The notes beneath the pieces are model-generated. The model saw only the letters and a list, made by a program, of their open reading frames with translations. It was not told the DNA's origin and did no database searches. A program made the position numbers and the translations under genes. From Dryocosmus kuriphilus (taxonomy: Eukaryota > Arthropoda > Insecta > Hymenoptera > Cynipidae), in the NCBI GenBank assembly GCA_038277395.1, contig CM076192.1, positions 133,710,251 to 133,774,250 of the forward strand: a stretch of DNA of 64,000 nt, in the 5' to 3' direction. Positions 48,665 to 60,747 of this stretch are shown here, one piece after another. Positions within the stretch are counted from its first letter, which is position 1. Each line of letters opens with the position of its first letter.

Positions 48665-49225
48665 TCAGAAAGACCGCGACACAAACCCATATTTTGGTTT
48701 TAAACATAACATATTCGTAGTTTTATAAATGTGCATTGGTCTATAATGTTCAAGCTCACTTAATGACTGACATTTATAACCCATACTTTTACCAATCTTA
48801 TACGCTCGCAAAAAAGGAATGAAGGAATTGCAGACAATTTCAAACAACACGTAGATATCATTATCTCTCCATAAAATCAAACAAATTTTGCCTATAATTA
48901 TATTGCTTTCATATCCACACTGACTTGTCACTAGTGATTGTCCTTTTTTGAAGGTTGTACCTCTGAAAACCAGTTTAGTACATTCTTGGAAAAAATTTAC
49001 GTACTCACCACTCGAATCGAGGAAATTGATCTCACAAATATTTTTCACTATTAATGCTTGTGCACTCAGCAATGATGAAATATTTGATGAAATATAATCG
49101 ACGGCCACATGCGCCACACGCAGAATTGCAACGAACTGCAGAATGTATAAGGTTATGTCTTTGATAGATCGATATATCGATATTCTCTTCAGACTTATTA
49201 ACTGAAGGGGCACCGAGCATAACAC
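48665..49225 (-). pseudogene. CACTA-like transposase, C-terminal fragment
   Basis: From about residue 80 the frame shows features of the C-terminal domain of animal CACTA-like transposases: TKLVFRGTTFKKGQSLV, then GKICLILWRDNDIYVLFEIV and LSELEHYRPMHIYK. The first 60 or so residues look unrelated and may be intron or noise. The zinc-finger N-terminus and catalytic part are absent. It lies upstream of the second gene in the same orientation, the same order as in the element at 51653-59896. Confidence 0.55.
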
Positions 49226-49517
49226 GATACGCGCGCGGTGTAGGGAGGGGATGGCTAGCGACTCTTAGCAGAGTATCCGCGACAATTTAATTCGCTCGGA
49301 AATTTTGAAATTTATTTACTTTTTATAGTTTTCGAATTTATATTGACTTCATATTATTTATCTTTAATGGCATTTGTTCGTACTTCTTAAATTTTGAAAG
49401 AAATTTTAAAAAGTTGCAACTTCATTCAATAATGAGCATGCAATTGAATTTTAAATACCATTCTTTTATTGATAAATTTACAAATTGAATTCTTAAAAGT
49501 AAAATGCAATAATTAGT

Positions 49518-50374
49518 GGAAGACTATGAATATTGAGTTATAATCATGAATTATCAGTACGTATTCTGAAAATTCATGAAATTACCTTAAAAGCCAGTAA
49601 TCATTTCGAAATTTCAGACATAAATACTGAAAATTATGTCAAATGTATTGGAATTCAGTAAAAAATTAAAATTCAGCCCCGTTACAGAAAAGTCAGTGAA
49701 AATCGTACTTGAAAAGTACCTGAATTTACAGGAAGAATATGAATATTGAGTTATATTCATGAATTATCAGTACGTATCCTGAAAATTCATGAAATTATCT
49801 TAAATGACAGTCATCATTTTGAAATTTCAGACATAAATACTGAAAATCAAGTAAAATGTATTGGGATTCAGTAAAAAAATTAAAATTCAGCCCTGTTACT
49901 GAATAGTCAGTGACAATTGTACCTGAAAAGTACCTGAATTTTCAGGAAGAATTTGAATATTGAGTTATATTCATGAATTATCAGTACGTATCCTGAAAAT
50001 TCATGAAATTATCTTAAATGACAGTCATCATTTTGAAATTTCAGACATAAATACTGAAAATCAAGTAAAATGTATTGGGATTCAGTAAAAAAATTAAAAT
50101 TCAGCCCTGTTACTGAAAAGTCAGTGACAATTGTACCTGAAAAGTACTTGAATTTTCAGGAAGAATATGAATATTGAGTTATATTCATGAATTATCAGTA
50201 CGTATCCTGAAAATTCATGAAATTATCTTAAATGCCAGTCATTATTTTGAAATTTCAGACATAAATACTTAAAATCAAGTAAAATGTATTGGGATTCAGT
50301 AAAAAAATTAAAATTCAGCCCCCCGTTACTGAAAAGTCAGTGACAATTGTACCTGAAAAGTACCTGAATTTTCA
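49518..50374. repeat. Right subterminal array, 214-bp units, four copies
   Basis: Units begin at 49518, 49731, 49945 and 50159, spaced 213-214 bp, and are very similar to one another (the last three especially). Each contains 'acctgaattttcaggaa' and 'tatcctgaaaattcatgaaa'. The high identity suggests recent expansion. Confidence 0.9.
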
Positions 50375-50439
50375 GGAAATTTCTAACAGTGTAGGAAATG
50401 CAATTTGGCAAAATAAGGGCAATTTCTCCCCCACAGGTG

Positions 50440-50560
50440 TTCGACGGTCGAAAGCAGTGCCTTCCTCACCTATTATTGAAAATAAAATAGGAGGTGAATA
50501 CAATGCAGGAAAGAAACTGAAAATTCATTCCAAGTCAACTGGCAGACGCGCCAAAAAGGT
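50440..50560 (+). CDS. Candidate internal exon next to a transposon end
   Basis: An acceptor (tctcccccacag) and a donor (AAAAAG|GTAAGCG) bracket 121 bp that are open in one frame, with Lys/Arg-rich residues (VRRSKAVPSSP, KKLKIHSKSTGRRAKK). It starts 49 bp outside the right end of the CACTA-like element. No neighbouring exon was found and no family is recognised. It may be host coding sequence or chance. Confidence 0.3.
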
Positions 50561-51652
50561 AAGCGAATGAATCAGTCAGTAGCTTAACCCGCATACCGGT
50601 TTCATTTGTCTTTTCGATTTTCCGGGGTTAAATAAAAAGTCTTGATGTTAACTAAATAAAGTAAAAAAATCTGAAACGAGCCTCCCGTTAGGAGAGTAAC
50701 CTAACATTACGGGGGTTATTTTAGATTTTTTTGGAAAGTTCGCGGACCAATTTTTCTTTTTGCGGTTTCGTTTTTTGATCTCAGGACTGACCTTAAACAG
50801 AATAAATAAAACAACGAAACGTGCACGGTTCGGTGGAGGCAATCCCGAACCATCTAAATTCATTTAACTTTGGGGTAGAACACTGTCCATCGCGCGATTC
50901 ATCTTCCTTATCCGTGATAGTGCTCGAAAGTTAAAAAAGGAATCAAAGAACCATTACAAACAATTAGCTCTGCCTCCCAATAAATTGGGAGTATTTGTAA
51001 AAAATCAACAACCAAACAACGAAGTTCAACTACTTGGTAAAGCACAAATTCATTCCATTTACACACACACTTTTTCACTTACACTCTATCATGTTAGATT
51101 ACAAATTTTATACACTATGACACCAAAATGAATACCTGTTTGATAAATAAATTTATTTATAACCTGTAAATCTGTTGTTATCGAATAAAAATTTCTAATA
51201 GTATAACAATACGAACAATTGGGAGAAAAGCTCTGAAAGGATAGAGCAGAAGGTCGACCTACTTACTAAGTATCCTTATGGGGTATAATTATTAGTTTGA
51301 GAATTATTAAATTGAAATAAATATTTATTCATTTATCTATTTTCAATGTAATAATTAACCGAAATTAACACTCTTTCTACAAATTTATAAGCCCACATAT
51401 TAATAAAGTGTTTTAATACAAAAATTCCGATGTAACGGAGCCCAGATATTTTTCTCATCAAGGCCCTAGATTTTCGGTTGACGGTGCTTTATTGAGATTT
51501 TTTCAGCATATTCCATAATGTAGGCTAGCCGCGTGGTTCAGTTGTTAGGGACAAAGATGCGTTAGACGTAGGTTAGGTTTAGGTAGGTGGTTCTCGAAAC
51601 CCGACGCAGCGTTTCCGGTTTTTCATAGCGTTGACAGCGTGCGATATATATA
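50561..51652. other. Intergenic DNA, nothing firm
   Basis: AT-rich. A weak tRNA-like segment (A-box-like TGGTTCAGTTGTTAGGG near 51536 and 'ggttctcgaaaccc' near 51590) might be a decayed SINE. No gene was found. Confidence 0.35.
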
Positions 51653-53408
51653 CACTGTAAAAAAAACTTTGGTCATATTTACAATCAGATAGTAACTATA
51701 CGTGCAGTGTATTTTCAAATTACAATCTATGACCTGGTCAATTTACGATACCATATAACTTATTTGCAATCTAGTGTGATTTCACTTCAGGTAACAATGT
51801 GAAATAAGACGAGGGTTGTTTTATTTGCAGTCGGATGTAAAATTACTACGCCTGACGATGGAAATTATTCGATTCACGTGGGACATAGTAAATTTATGTA
51901 AGGTAATATATTTACTTGGGAGATTACATTCATAGGTTTACGAAAGTGTGTGTCAATTTTGACGATGCATGCTCTCCGGATCATTCCGGACCTTCGGAAA
52001 TAACGATGAGTGCCCGATACGTCCGAACGGCCCGTATACGGCTTGCTGCCACTTGTCCCGCATCCCATTATGATTCTCCATGGTATGTCCTTTTATGTTT
52101 TTGACGAAATAAATTAAGAGTATCTTTATGAAGCTGGTATCCAAGTTAAAAATATATAAGAAGGTAATTATATACAAATTTTATAGTATATACTTTGTTA
52201 TTATTTCAATTCTGGAAAGCTGATCTGTCAAAAAAAAACATTCCATTTTTAGAAGATTCAATTTAACACGAAAAGTTTGATAAATTTTGGTATTCATACA
52301 ATCTTCCCCTTCCTTTTTACTTGTATGTTGCATTAGATGAAGCGAAGACAAAACAATGAGAATGGGATAAAAATCAATTTTTGCAAATCTGTTTTTTATT
52401 TTTTCAGGTAATTTATGTGTGAAATGTCTATGGAGATCCTAATCTCGAAATACCTTTTCGATTATAAAACTTAGCAAAAAACTAAACGAGATTTCGATAA
52501 ATTTTAGATAGCAGAGGGATATATCTACATATATTATGGAAATTATTCAAATTATCGCAATTCGGGTGTGAATCTGCATTCGTTATTTTTAGTTTCATGG
52601 AATTCGCATTTAAACAATCTATTTTTCTTATTCGAGATTATTGACAGTAACGCGTATATATAAATGGGGATGTTTTTCTCTTTAAAATGTTGACAATAGT
52701 GCGGGAAAATTGATCTATTACAAAGATAGAACATGTACAAATAATTTGTTCTTTTACTCGAAAAAATGAATTTTTACATTCTGAGACTGTCGAGTTTTTA
52801 TACTCAGATTTTCGTCCACAAGCAAAGAAAATTTTTAAAAATTTACTTTTAGCTGGAGCTAAAAGAAAAAAATGGATCCCTAAAATGTTGTCAGTAATAA
52901 CAAAGTGACCGCAGATCAGGAAAAATGTGTTGCTCTAAAAAGTCAGGGATTTAAGGAAAATTGCGTAAGTCAGGGAATTTATATAAGAGGAATATTTAAA
53001 GTTTCCTGTTAAATTAAATTCTTTTAAATTCATTGTTTTTGATATTTATTTAAAAACTATCAAGAATAATAAATTTAACAAATTTTAATTTTAATTTGGT
53101 TTCTATACGATTCTGTAACATAAATGTTAAAAGATTCGAGTTTAGGTCATCGAAAATGGAAAATTGGTCAGGGAAGCCAGAAAATCTTAGAAATGAAGTC
53201 TTGCAGCTATCATAATTAACATAGCCACGTACTTATTTAATTTCGCTGAATTTCCTGTATTATGTAGTCTAGATTCTAGAAATAAATGTATTTTTTATGT
53301 TTATCCTGTTGTCATTCTCATGTCTTGAAATATAATATCCTCCGAACATGAAACTATATATGAAAAATATTTTGCAGTGACAAGGATTTCATCTTCTGAA
53401 CGGATAGT

Positions 53409-56059
53409 ATGATTTCAAATTATCCTCTACTCCTTTCTTCCGCTTCGATTCCCCCTTTACTCGGCTTACTGACTTGCGAAATGTTTACCTGCAACTTCGG
53501 TGACGCAAAGTTTTGCAAGCTTCAACTGTACAATAAACACCAACTTCGTCACGCAAAAGTTACAGGGAGAAAATTCGTATGTTTGCACGAAGAATGTAAC
53601 CTGGAAGTTTCTAAGTACGTGAACTTTAGAAATCATAATTACAGCAGATGTGAAATAGGATAATATATTTGTAAACAAAAGCATTTCAATTTAGAATTTA
53701 AATGTTGAGCTGAATTAAAAAAATATATTTTTAAACATTTGCAGGAATCGGGAAGTGTTACTGTGTGCACCTTTCCAACATGTCGCAGTTTGAAAAAAAT
53801 ATTTAGCACGAAAAATGCCTTTCAAATTCATATTGCCAGATGGCATGAGGAAGAGATTGAAGAATATAGAGACGAAAGTACGGATGTGGTAAATAAAATG
53901 GATCTTGAAAATGAGTTCAGTTTTAGATCAGAGTGCACCAAAAAAGGAATTGATTTGCCCGAAATGCACTAGTGCGACCTGAGATAGATAATACTCGATG
54001 TGAAACGATGAGTTTGGCACAGACCTATGCAACACTGACAGCGAGAAACATTGCTCATGAACCCATCATACAAGGTATCATAAAAGGCATTAATTTCGGG
54101 TTAGATTTAATTTCTGAAAAATATAATTCAGTTTTAGAAAATACTTATTTGTCTGTTGAAAGCAAAGAAGCTATGTTGCGCATATTTCAGAAAAGTTTGT
54201 CTGGTATAACAGATTCCCATGGTGAGAATGTTTTACTCAGAAACTCGTATTGCAGAAGTCAGTTTTACCGGGAAAATTTGGATTTGGTAGAAGCAGTAGA
54301 AGTCGGATTTCCTAATAATAAGAACGAGAAGAAAAGTTTTTACCATTACGTTCCTATTTGAGAAACTTTAAAGAGATTTAATAAGCAACGAACAGTTTCG
54401 TACTTATTGCATGATTCGTGAACGTACCAACAAGAGTGGGTCTTCTTATGTTGATGATGGGGATTGTACAAAAAACAATGATTTCTTTGCTTCTAATTGT
54501 AAGGCGGTTAAAGTAGGTCTATTTCAAAATGCATTCGAACTATGTAATCCTATAGGAAAATCGAAAACTATATTTAAAGACGTAGGAGTTTACTAATTGC
54601 GCTTGATTTACCACCTCATTTGCGATCGAAGATAGATAACTTGAAATTAGTTGCATTATGCAGGGAAAAATTAATTACGCGATTCGGTTGGGCTGCATTT
54701 CTCGAGCGATTAATAGAAGATTTACAAATTATCAAATAGGAGGACTCACGCAGAATTTCAGTAGATCAACTCACTCTTGCCGGTTTTGTCTTATCACAAG
54801 GACGCAATTGTTAGCAAACAATTATGCAGTGCAAGATTTAAGAGATCCTGAAAATTATACTCTTTGTGCAATGGAAGTGGAAGCAACCGGTAAAATATGC
54901 CAAGGTGTCTGCTTTGATTCAGTACTGAATTCACTAAAACATTAGCACATTTGTAAGCCAGGTATGCCATCCTGTATTGCACACAATCTTTTCGAGAGAA
55001 TCGTTCCATTTGATTTACTATTTGCGATAAAGCATTTTATAAAACAAAAATGGTTTCGATGTGAATACTTGAATTATAACCTGCAATCAATTAGATTGTC
55101 AATCGATTCAAGTGCAGGCAACGTGCCCTTGATCGATGTTAAAAAGAAAAAATAACTGGAACTGCTTCTGAAATAAGAAAGCTTCTGCTTTGCTCCTTGT
55201 AGCCGCTGCTCACGTTATTAAAGATCCCGAAGACAAGGTTTGGTAAATGGTTTTGCATTTAAGGCAAGTTAGTTCATTTGATTGTGCTCCAGCGTTGTCC
55301 TTTGGCCAGATAGCTCAAATAAAAATTGTAATAGTTAAGTATTTAGATTTACGACTGGAATGTTTTCCTGCAATTAAATTACGTCCGAAGCACCACTTCG
55401 TTGCTCATTACCATAATTTAATCATAAACTTCAGATCATTAAAACACGTGGCGACATTGCGTCGAGGAACTAAGTACCAGTTTTTTAAAAATCATGGAAA
55501 ACACTATAAAAAGTTTGTATACATGACGAAATCTTTGTCAAAGAAACATTATCTTATGGAAGTCTTGCATACGTTTGAGGGTTCCACAATAACGCTTCAT
55601 GATGCTGTGAAATACACTCCAAAGATGCATGGGCAATATGTTACTTCAGTAACAGAAAAAATTTATAAGGGAAATACAGGCTTAGTTTCATTCTTTCGTA
55701 CCAAAGTGACTTTCAGACGTATACAATATGAGAAAAATATGAGCATTTGTATTGGGTTAAGCAAGTATGGTAATTTTTTAATATGCTGAATTGAACTACT
55801 TTTAATTAACTCAAGTCACGTGAATATGTATTTTTTGGGCAAAACTGTAGTGATTATAGAAAACATGGAAGTTGGTGTTTATGAAATACTAAAAAATGAT
55901 GAGCTTGATCATCTTGGGCCAACGAGATTTCCATTTTTCCGCATTCCGCTTTGTTATCGCCCGACCCACTGCCAGACAATATTATTAACTCTATATTCCA
56001 GTTTTCTTACCCAAATACGAACCTTTCTATCCAGAATTATAAGTATTTTAAATATGTAA
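53409..56059 (+). pseudogene. CACTA/EnSpm-like transposase pseudogene
   Basis: The N-terminus has zinc-finger-like segments: a degenerate FTCNFGDAKF...HQLRH, FVCLHEEC, and a regular C2H2 finger (VCTFPTC ... HIARWH, 53760-53850) after a probable intron ending at 53742. The core follows in several frames: SFYHYVPI, NAFELCNPIGKSK, LDLPPHLRSKID (a plant Transposase_21-like NLPP.LR box, near 54603), STHSCRFCLITR, and KLRPKHHFVAHYHNLIINF with KHVATLRRGTKYQFFK (55370-55500). The protein would cut and move CACTG-ended elements. Multiple stops and frame changes (54360, about 54590, 54737, 54943, 55155) kill it. The CACTA assignment rests on termini plus these motifs. Confidence 0.75.
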
Positions 56060-56535
56060 GTATTATATTCAATCAGTAGGATTAGACTAATTAGAACAAT
56101 ACCAAGTGGTTTTTTCTCTCCTTCATTTTAACAGAAACAGTTTCTAGGAACTGCACATAAAATTTGCACCGAGATCGATAAGTGTTACGCTTCTTACACA
56201 AAAAATGCAATCATTTCTATAAAACCGACAAAAATATTTCATCCTTCCTTATTTTCTAGATCCAGTAGTATCCTGAGAAAACTGTTTTTTTAACGAACTA
56301 AACCGTTTTCTCAAATTATTACATTAGAATAACTAAGAAACTTCACATATTTTTTAAGCTTCATTTAAACTTTGTATGCTTTTTGCTTATACTTCTGTCA
56401 ACTATTGAAATTTTAAAACATCCCTGTTTGTGAACGTTTCTAAAGCTGCACTTATACAATTGAAGAAGCTTTTACTACTTTACACAAAATTTCTTAATTA
56501 TATTTCAGCAAACTTATTCATTCGCTCTTGTTTCA

Positions 56536-58503
56536 GGTGCCCAAAGTAATAAAAGTATGATGCCATAATAGGATCCTTAAAAAGGCTATTATTTTACGAC
56601 ACCCATCCGATATTACACTTCATAATATTTTTGCAAAGTAAAATGAGATACTGAATATCAAAGGTTCCAGATTAGTTCTGAAGAAAGACGGTACCGAGGT
56701 CGAATCTGATGAGCTGATAGAAGCTTTCCATGCGAAACAGGGATATCTTCATTTTGCTGCAGGGAAATGATTCCTGGCAGTCACCTATTGTGAACGGGGA
56801 CGATCTGCAAATTGCAGAAGATGGTAAACAGTCTGCCCCAAAGCCTTGAACCGGAGAACTAGAGGATGTAACAAATCATTTGCAGGTAAATTATTCTACG
56901 GAAGGCCCTCTCTCACTGAAAAAAAAGAATAATTACACCAATGACGTTATCTTTAATAAAGAAAATTCAGCTCCAGCAAGAAAAGACACGAACCTCAAAC
57001 GACGAGGAAGTTTCGATGCAGAGTGGTCTGAATTAAAATTTGACCTTGATCGTTGCTTTCTTTCAAAAATACAGAAATTAGAGGACCATCATAATGATAA
57101 AAAGTTAACAACGTACTTCGTTAATGAAGCTGTTGATCAATTACGTGACATTAAAACGAATATTCCACTACTTGCATTTGAACGAGCTACTGAGCAGTTA
57201 ATTACCTCTTATCCAGACTCCTTTGAGCACCGCAATGCTCGAGGAGAAAAAATGGGTTGTGGTTACTATATACTTGCACAGAAAATGAGGAGTCGTCATA
57301 GCAATGATAACAGATCAGCTGGTAGACAATCCCTTTCAGAATCCATAGGTTTAAAAGTCAACACAATCAGATCAATGTCAATAGCTTAAGCCTGTTGTTT
57401 AAACTGGCAATCTACATTACAATACTCTGTAAATGTATTTGAAGGAATGAGATTATATTTGAAAAAATTGTACATTGGATCCGAAAATGCTGAGTAACAA
57501 GATTTAGAAGAAAAAAAACAACATGGAAAAAACAGTCGTGGATAAAGAGAATATCGCTCCGCCAGAAACGCATAACAACATGAATAAAGTAAATACCGCT
57601 TCTCCAGAAAATAGCGTGACATCAAAAGATACACTGACAAAAGAACAGAGAAATCAACGGTTGGAAAGTCATTCCGTAGAGACATTCGGATATCAACAGA
57701 AATTGTTAAATAACCTCTTGTTTGCACCAAAAGCGTCCGATATTTTCCACGCTTGGACTATTATCCTTAACCCTACGTTTTATTTCTGTCACTACGAAAT
57801 GATGATGGGTCACCCACTTGAAAGACTGGAAACAGAAATAAAACAAAGTGGAAAGAAGATATTTGCATATGGTCACTGTAAGAATAAAAGTTCGACCAAC
57901 ACTATCAGCCATGAAGAGATTACACGAATTATAGGAAGTTGTTTAAACGAAGATCTCAATTCTCTATTTCCCAAGTTTACGGTGAGATTTCAAGCGTTAT
58001 TATAACTTTATTATCACTATATTTTTGTATAATCTGATAAAGTTATATTATTTAGAAATTAAAGGACCCTAGTCAACTATCTGCACCACCTCATACATTC
58101 GGCTAGGTGGCTTCTATAGGTAAGATGTTTGAACTTTTGTGATGCACACACAAGACTCTTTTAAACTATTACCTATATGTATATTAATTTTACGTTGTGT
58201 TATTCTGCTTGCAGATAATCAAGGCATTTTCAATTTTTTTTGGAAGATGTGTTAGTCATCTCTGAGTGGTCTTTCATGACAGCACTACAGCTTCTATTTG
58301 GCTCACACTTCATTTTCAACAAGCCATTTCCTAAAAGCTGTTCCAAAACTTTGGATTTTATACAGCGTTATTTTATGGATATTTTTCCCGATTTTGGAAA
58401 TAAAGCAGTTGATGGAGCGTGCTCAAGAAATATTTATTTAACCTTGTCGAATAAGTTTTCAAAATTACGCCTTTTTGAAAACACCAGTCCTGAGGAGGAT
58501 TAA
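56536..58503 (+). pseudogene. CACTA-like second gene with CIDE-N-like N-terminus
   Basis: After an acceptor (gtttcag, 56536) the frame gives VPKVIKV, ILKKAIILRHPSD and GSRLVLKKDGTEVESDELIEAF, closely resembling a CIDE-N domain (basic patch, then LVLEEDGTEVDDEE-like loop). The middle (56880-57389) has ENSAPARKD, ITSYPDSFEHRNARGEK and a further stop near 57389. 57523-57981 matches the truncated copy (ENIAPPETHN). Exon 58056-58119 has a TAG in place of Tyr, and the last exon (58215-58503) carries TALQLLFGSHFIFNKPFPKS. In-frame stops and an A-run slip near 57510 disable it. It is inferred to assist or regulate transposition; nothing shows how. Confidence 0.7.
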
Positions 58504-59589
58504 TGGCGCATTTCAATAGTAAACAAAGGATCTCCGCAACTTCATCATAGATTGCGTTGTAAGTATATTTTCGTGCATTTAGAGCATGTAAATTAAAGAC
58601 TTACCAATTAAATTTTTGTATTTTAGAACACGTTACCATAGAAATATCAGTAATTAAAATTTAAAGTGTGGACAATATTATGTACGCCTTTTTATTTTTC
58701 GAACGAGTTAGAAAGATAAATAACATATTTTACATTAATGGGGATTACAAAATCGAGAAATCCTATATTGCCAAAATAATGGACGTAAATTATAAAAGGA
58801 ACTAAAATTTTTAGACGTAAATTTTAATTTAAAAAACTAAGGACTGATTTTATTAACGCTGCGAAAGTGTTAAAGAATATTTACTTTTAGTTATTCTGTA
58901 AAAAGTTATTTTTAAATAATAATGCTTGAATACAAAATTGTTAACTGCACCACTTTTTTAAAAAAGTTTCGGTTCCTTTTCCAAGAATCATATAGAGAAA
59001 TACAATTTCGAGTAAAAATTTAAATTCTACTAAATTTTAATTAACTTTATAAAAAAAATTCTAATTTATATTTCTTTATTGTTAGATCTATCATTGAAAT
59101 GAAACATGGAATTTTGTACTCGTATAGAGTTCCATTGCCACCCACACGACCTCAGCTTCGTATCCACTAAGTTTCATATATGCATTTATTATTATGTTTT
59201 TTATATATAGGCATACGATACGCATGTATAATGTTTCTTTTAAACGTCATTTAATGTAAGTTATATTATAACACGTGCAATATTGTTCCTTAAAGTTGTA
59301 CAATTTATAGTAATTTATTCTCTTATTTTTACATACTGATGAAAAAAGTACTAGTCTTAGCGAAAATAAAATATTGTTCATAAATTTCCATACTTTTATA
59401 TATATTATGTATTATTGTTCACTGTAGATTCACTTAAAATAGTAAATAATGATTCATGATAAGCTTAATGATGGAAGTATTTTCCATGCTTTTATCATTT
59501 TGCTCATTATTATTCAGTAATTTAAAATTTTAAGTGAAGCAAGAACAAACTTCCCCAATATTAACTGCTATTATATCATAATTTTAATT

Positions 59590-59896
59590 TTGCCACAGAA
59601 AAACATACATTTACCGACGGTCGGAAATTATACTTCTGCATTATTAAATTACATTAGTAAATTACTTTTACCGACGGTGGATAATATTATAACTTGAGTG
59701 CTGATTTACGACCCGCAAGTAATTTCACGTTTGACGCGGGGGAATTTACGTCCTGCATGTATTTCTTCATGGAGGACGTAGGTTGAGAACAAAAGTATGT
59801 ATTTTTACTGAATTTTGCTTCTTTACTACGTGCCACGCTGATCGAATAATTTCCATCATCGCGCGATGTAACTTTACACCAACTTTTTTTACAGTG
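59590..59896 (-). repeat. Terminal region shared by the two CACTA-like copies
   Basis: Nearly identical (inverted) to 20415-20710, including 'catttaccgacggtcg', 'ttgacgcgggggaatttacg' and 'cttcatggaggacgtaggtt'. It marks the right end of the plus-strand element. Confidence 0.9.
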
Positions 59897-60747
59897 TTAT
59901 ATTAACACGTGCCCCAGAGCCGTTGAATTTTCAAATGTAAATAACACGTGTTTTCGGCCGACTTCACAAGAAAATTCATAACTTTTTTTCTGGTCAAAAT
60001 AAATTCATAAAACTTGGTAGATTTGTAGGTCATAATATAAAGAACAAAACCCTATTTTTTGGGAATTTTGGAAACATATCATCATAGAGTTACAGCCCTC
60101 CAAAGTCCACATTTTTCGTTTTCCCTGCCGGGGGCCATGTAAATTCACATTAAAATTTTTGCCTAACACATTTTTGCGTATTTTGAGTTATAGAAAGGGC
60201 TTCGTAAGATCAATGGCTCCATGCTTGATTGATGTATGTTCATAGAAATCATCAACTCATGTCGATTTCATTTTTTTTTACAGTCATTGGATGCATATTG
60301 TATCTTATTTATGCATCTTATATTACAATCATAAGATGCATATCAGCTTATTACGTACCTGTCTGGAAAATCACTACACTCACACCACGGGACACTGATA
60401 ATTCACTATTGTCTCAATGCATAGTCTGATTATTAGAAGATGATTGACCATAGAGATCTAACTGTTGCAGCATCTTGGGTAATTTTTTTTACTTCATGTT
60501 ACAACCGAATCCGTTGTAAGATCTGTATCGAATTTGCATTATTCAGCACTTTTTTTAAACGACAAATCTAAGCTGGCGATCCAGGGAATGAGTGGAAAAT
60601 TTTTATTTTATTCATTTAAAAAAAAATTGTTTTTCATTCAATTTTTTTCATTTTTTATTATTATCAAAAAGTACATTAGTATTCTCGCTCTGCACCAAAT
60701 TTCGTTGACTTACACATAAAATTCTTAGTATCATAGTACGTTTCACA
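59897..60747. other. Intergenic DNA, nothing recognised
   Basis: AT-rich. Short open frames have no motif. Confidence 0.4.

Larger units (their letters stand above)
44163..50391 (-). mobile_element. CACTA-like element with large subterminal arrays
   Basis: The ends CACTGTTAGAAATTTCC (44163) and GGAAATTTCTAACAGTG (50391) are exact mirror images, flanked on each side by TA, a likely 2-bp target duplication. Inward of the left end lies an array of 86-98-bp units, and of the right end an array of 214-bp units. Both are rich in CTGAATTTTCAG-type palindromes. The interior holds the C-terminal piece of a CACTA-like transposase (48665-49225) and a six-exon second gene (45365-48214), both on minus. 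Most of the transposase is deleted, so it cannot move on its own. Confidence 0.85.
51653..59896 (+). mobile_element. CACTA-like element with both genes
   Basis: The ends CACTGTAAAAAAAACTTTGG (51653) and, inverted, CACTGTAAAAAAAGTTGGTG (59896) match. A second shared block, 'gatggaaattattcgat', lies further in on the left (about 51856) than on the right, so the left end has gained about 150 bp or repeats internally. The flanks are TA on the left and TT on the right. Gene order is transposase (53409-56059) then second gene (56536-58503), both plus. This copy provides the empty sites for the two insertions in the truncated copy at 20415-24520. Confidence 0.85.

Noticed and set aside
44230..50374. 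CRISPR-like arrays
   Set aside because: The repeats are contiguous tandem units without unique spacers and lie inside a eukaryotic transposon.
51555..51580. Insect telomere-like repeat (TTAGG)n
   Set aside because: Only a few imperfect words (aggttaggtttaggtaggt); too short to mean telomeric DNA.
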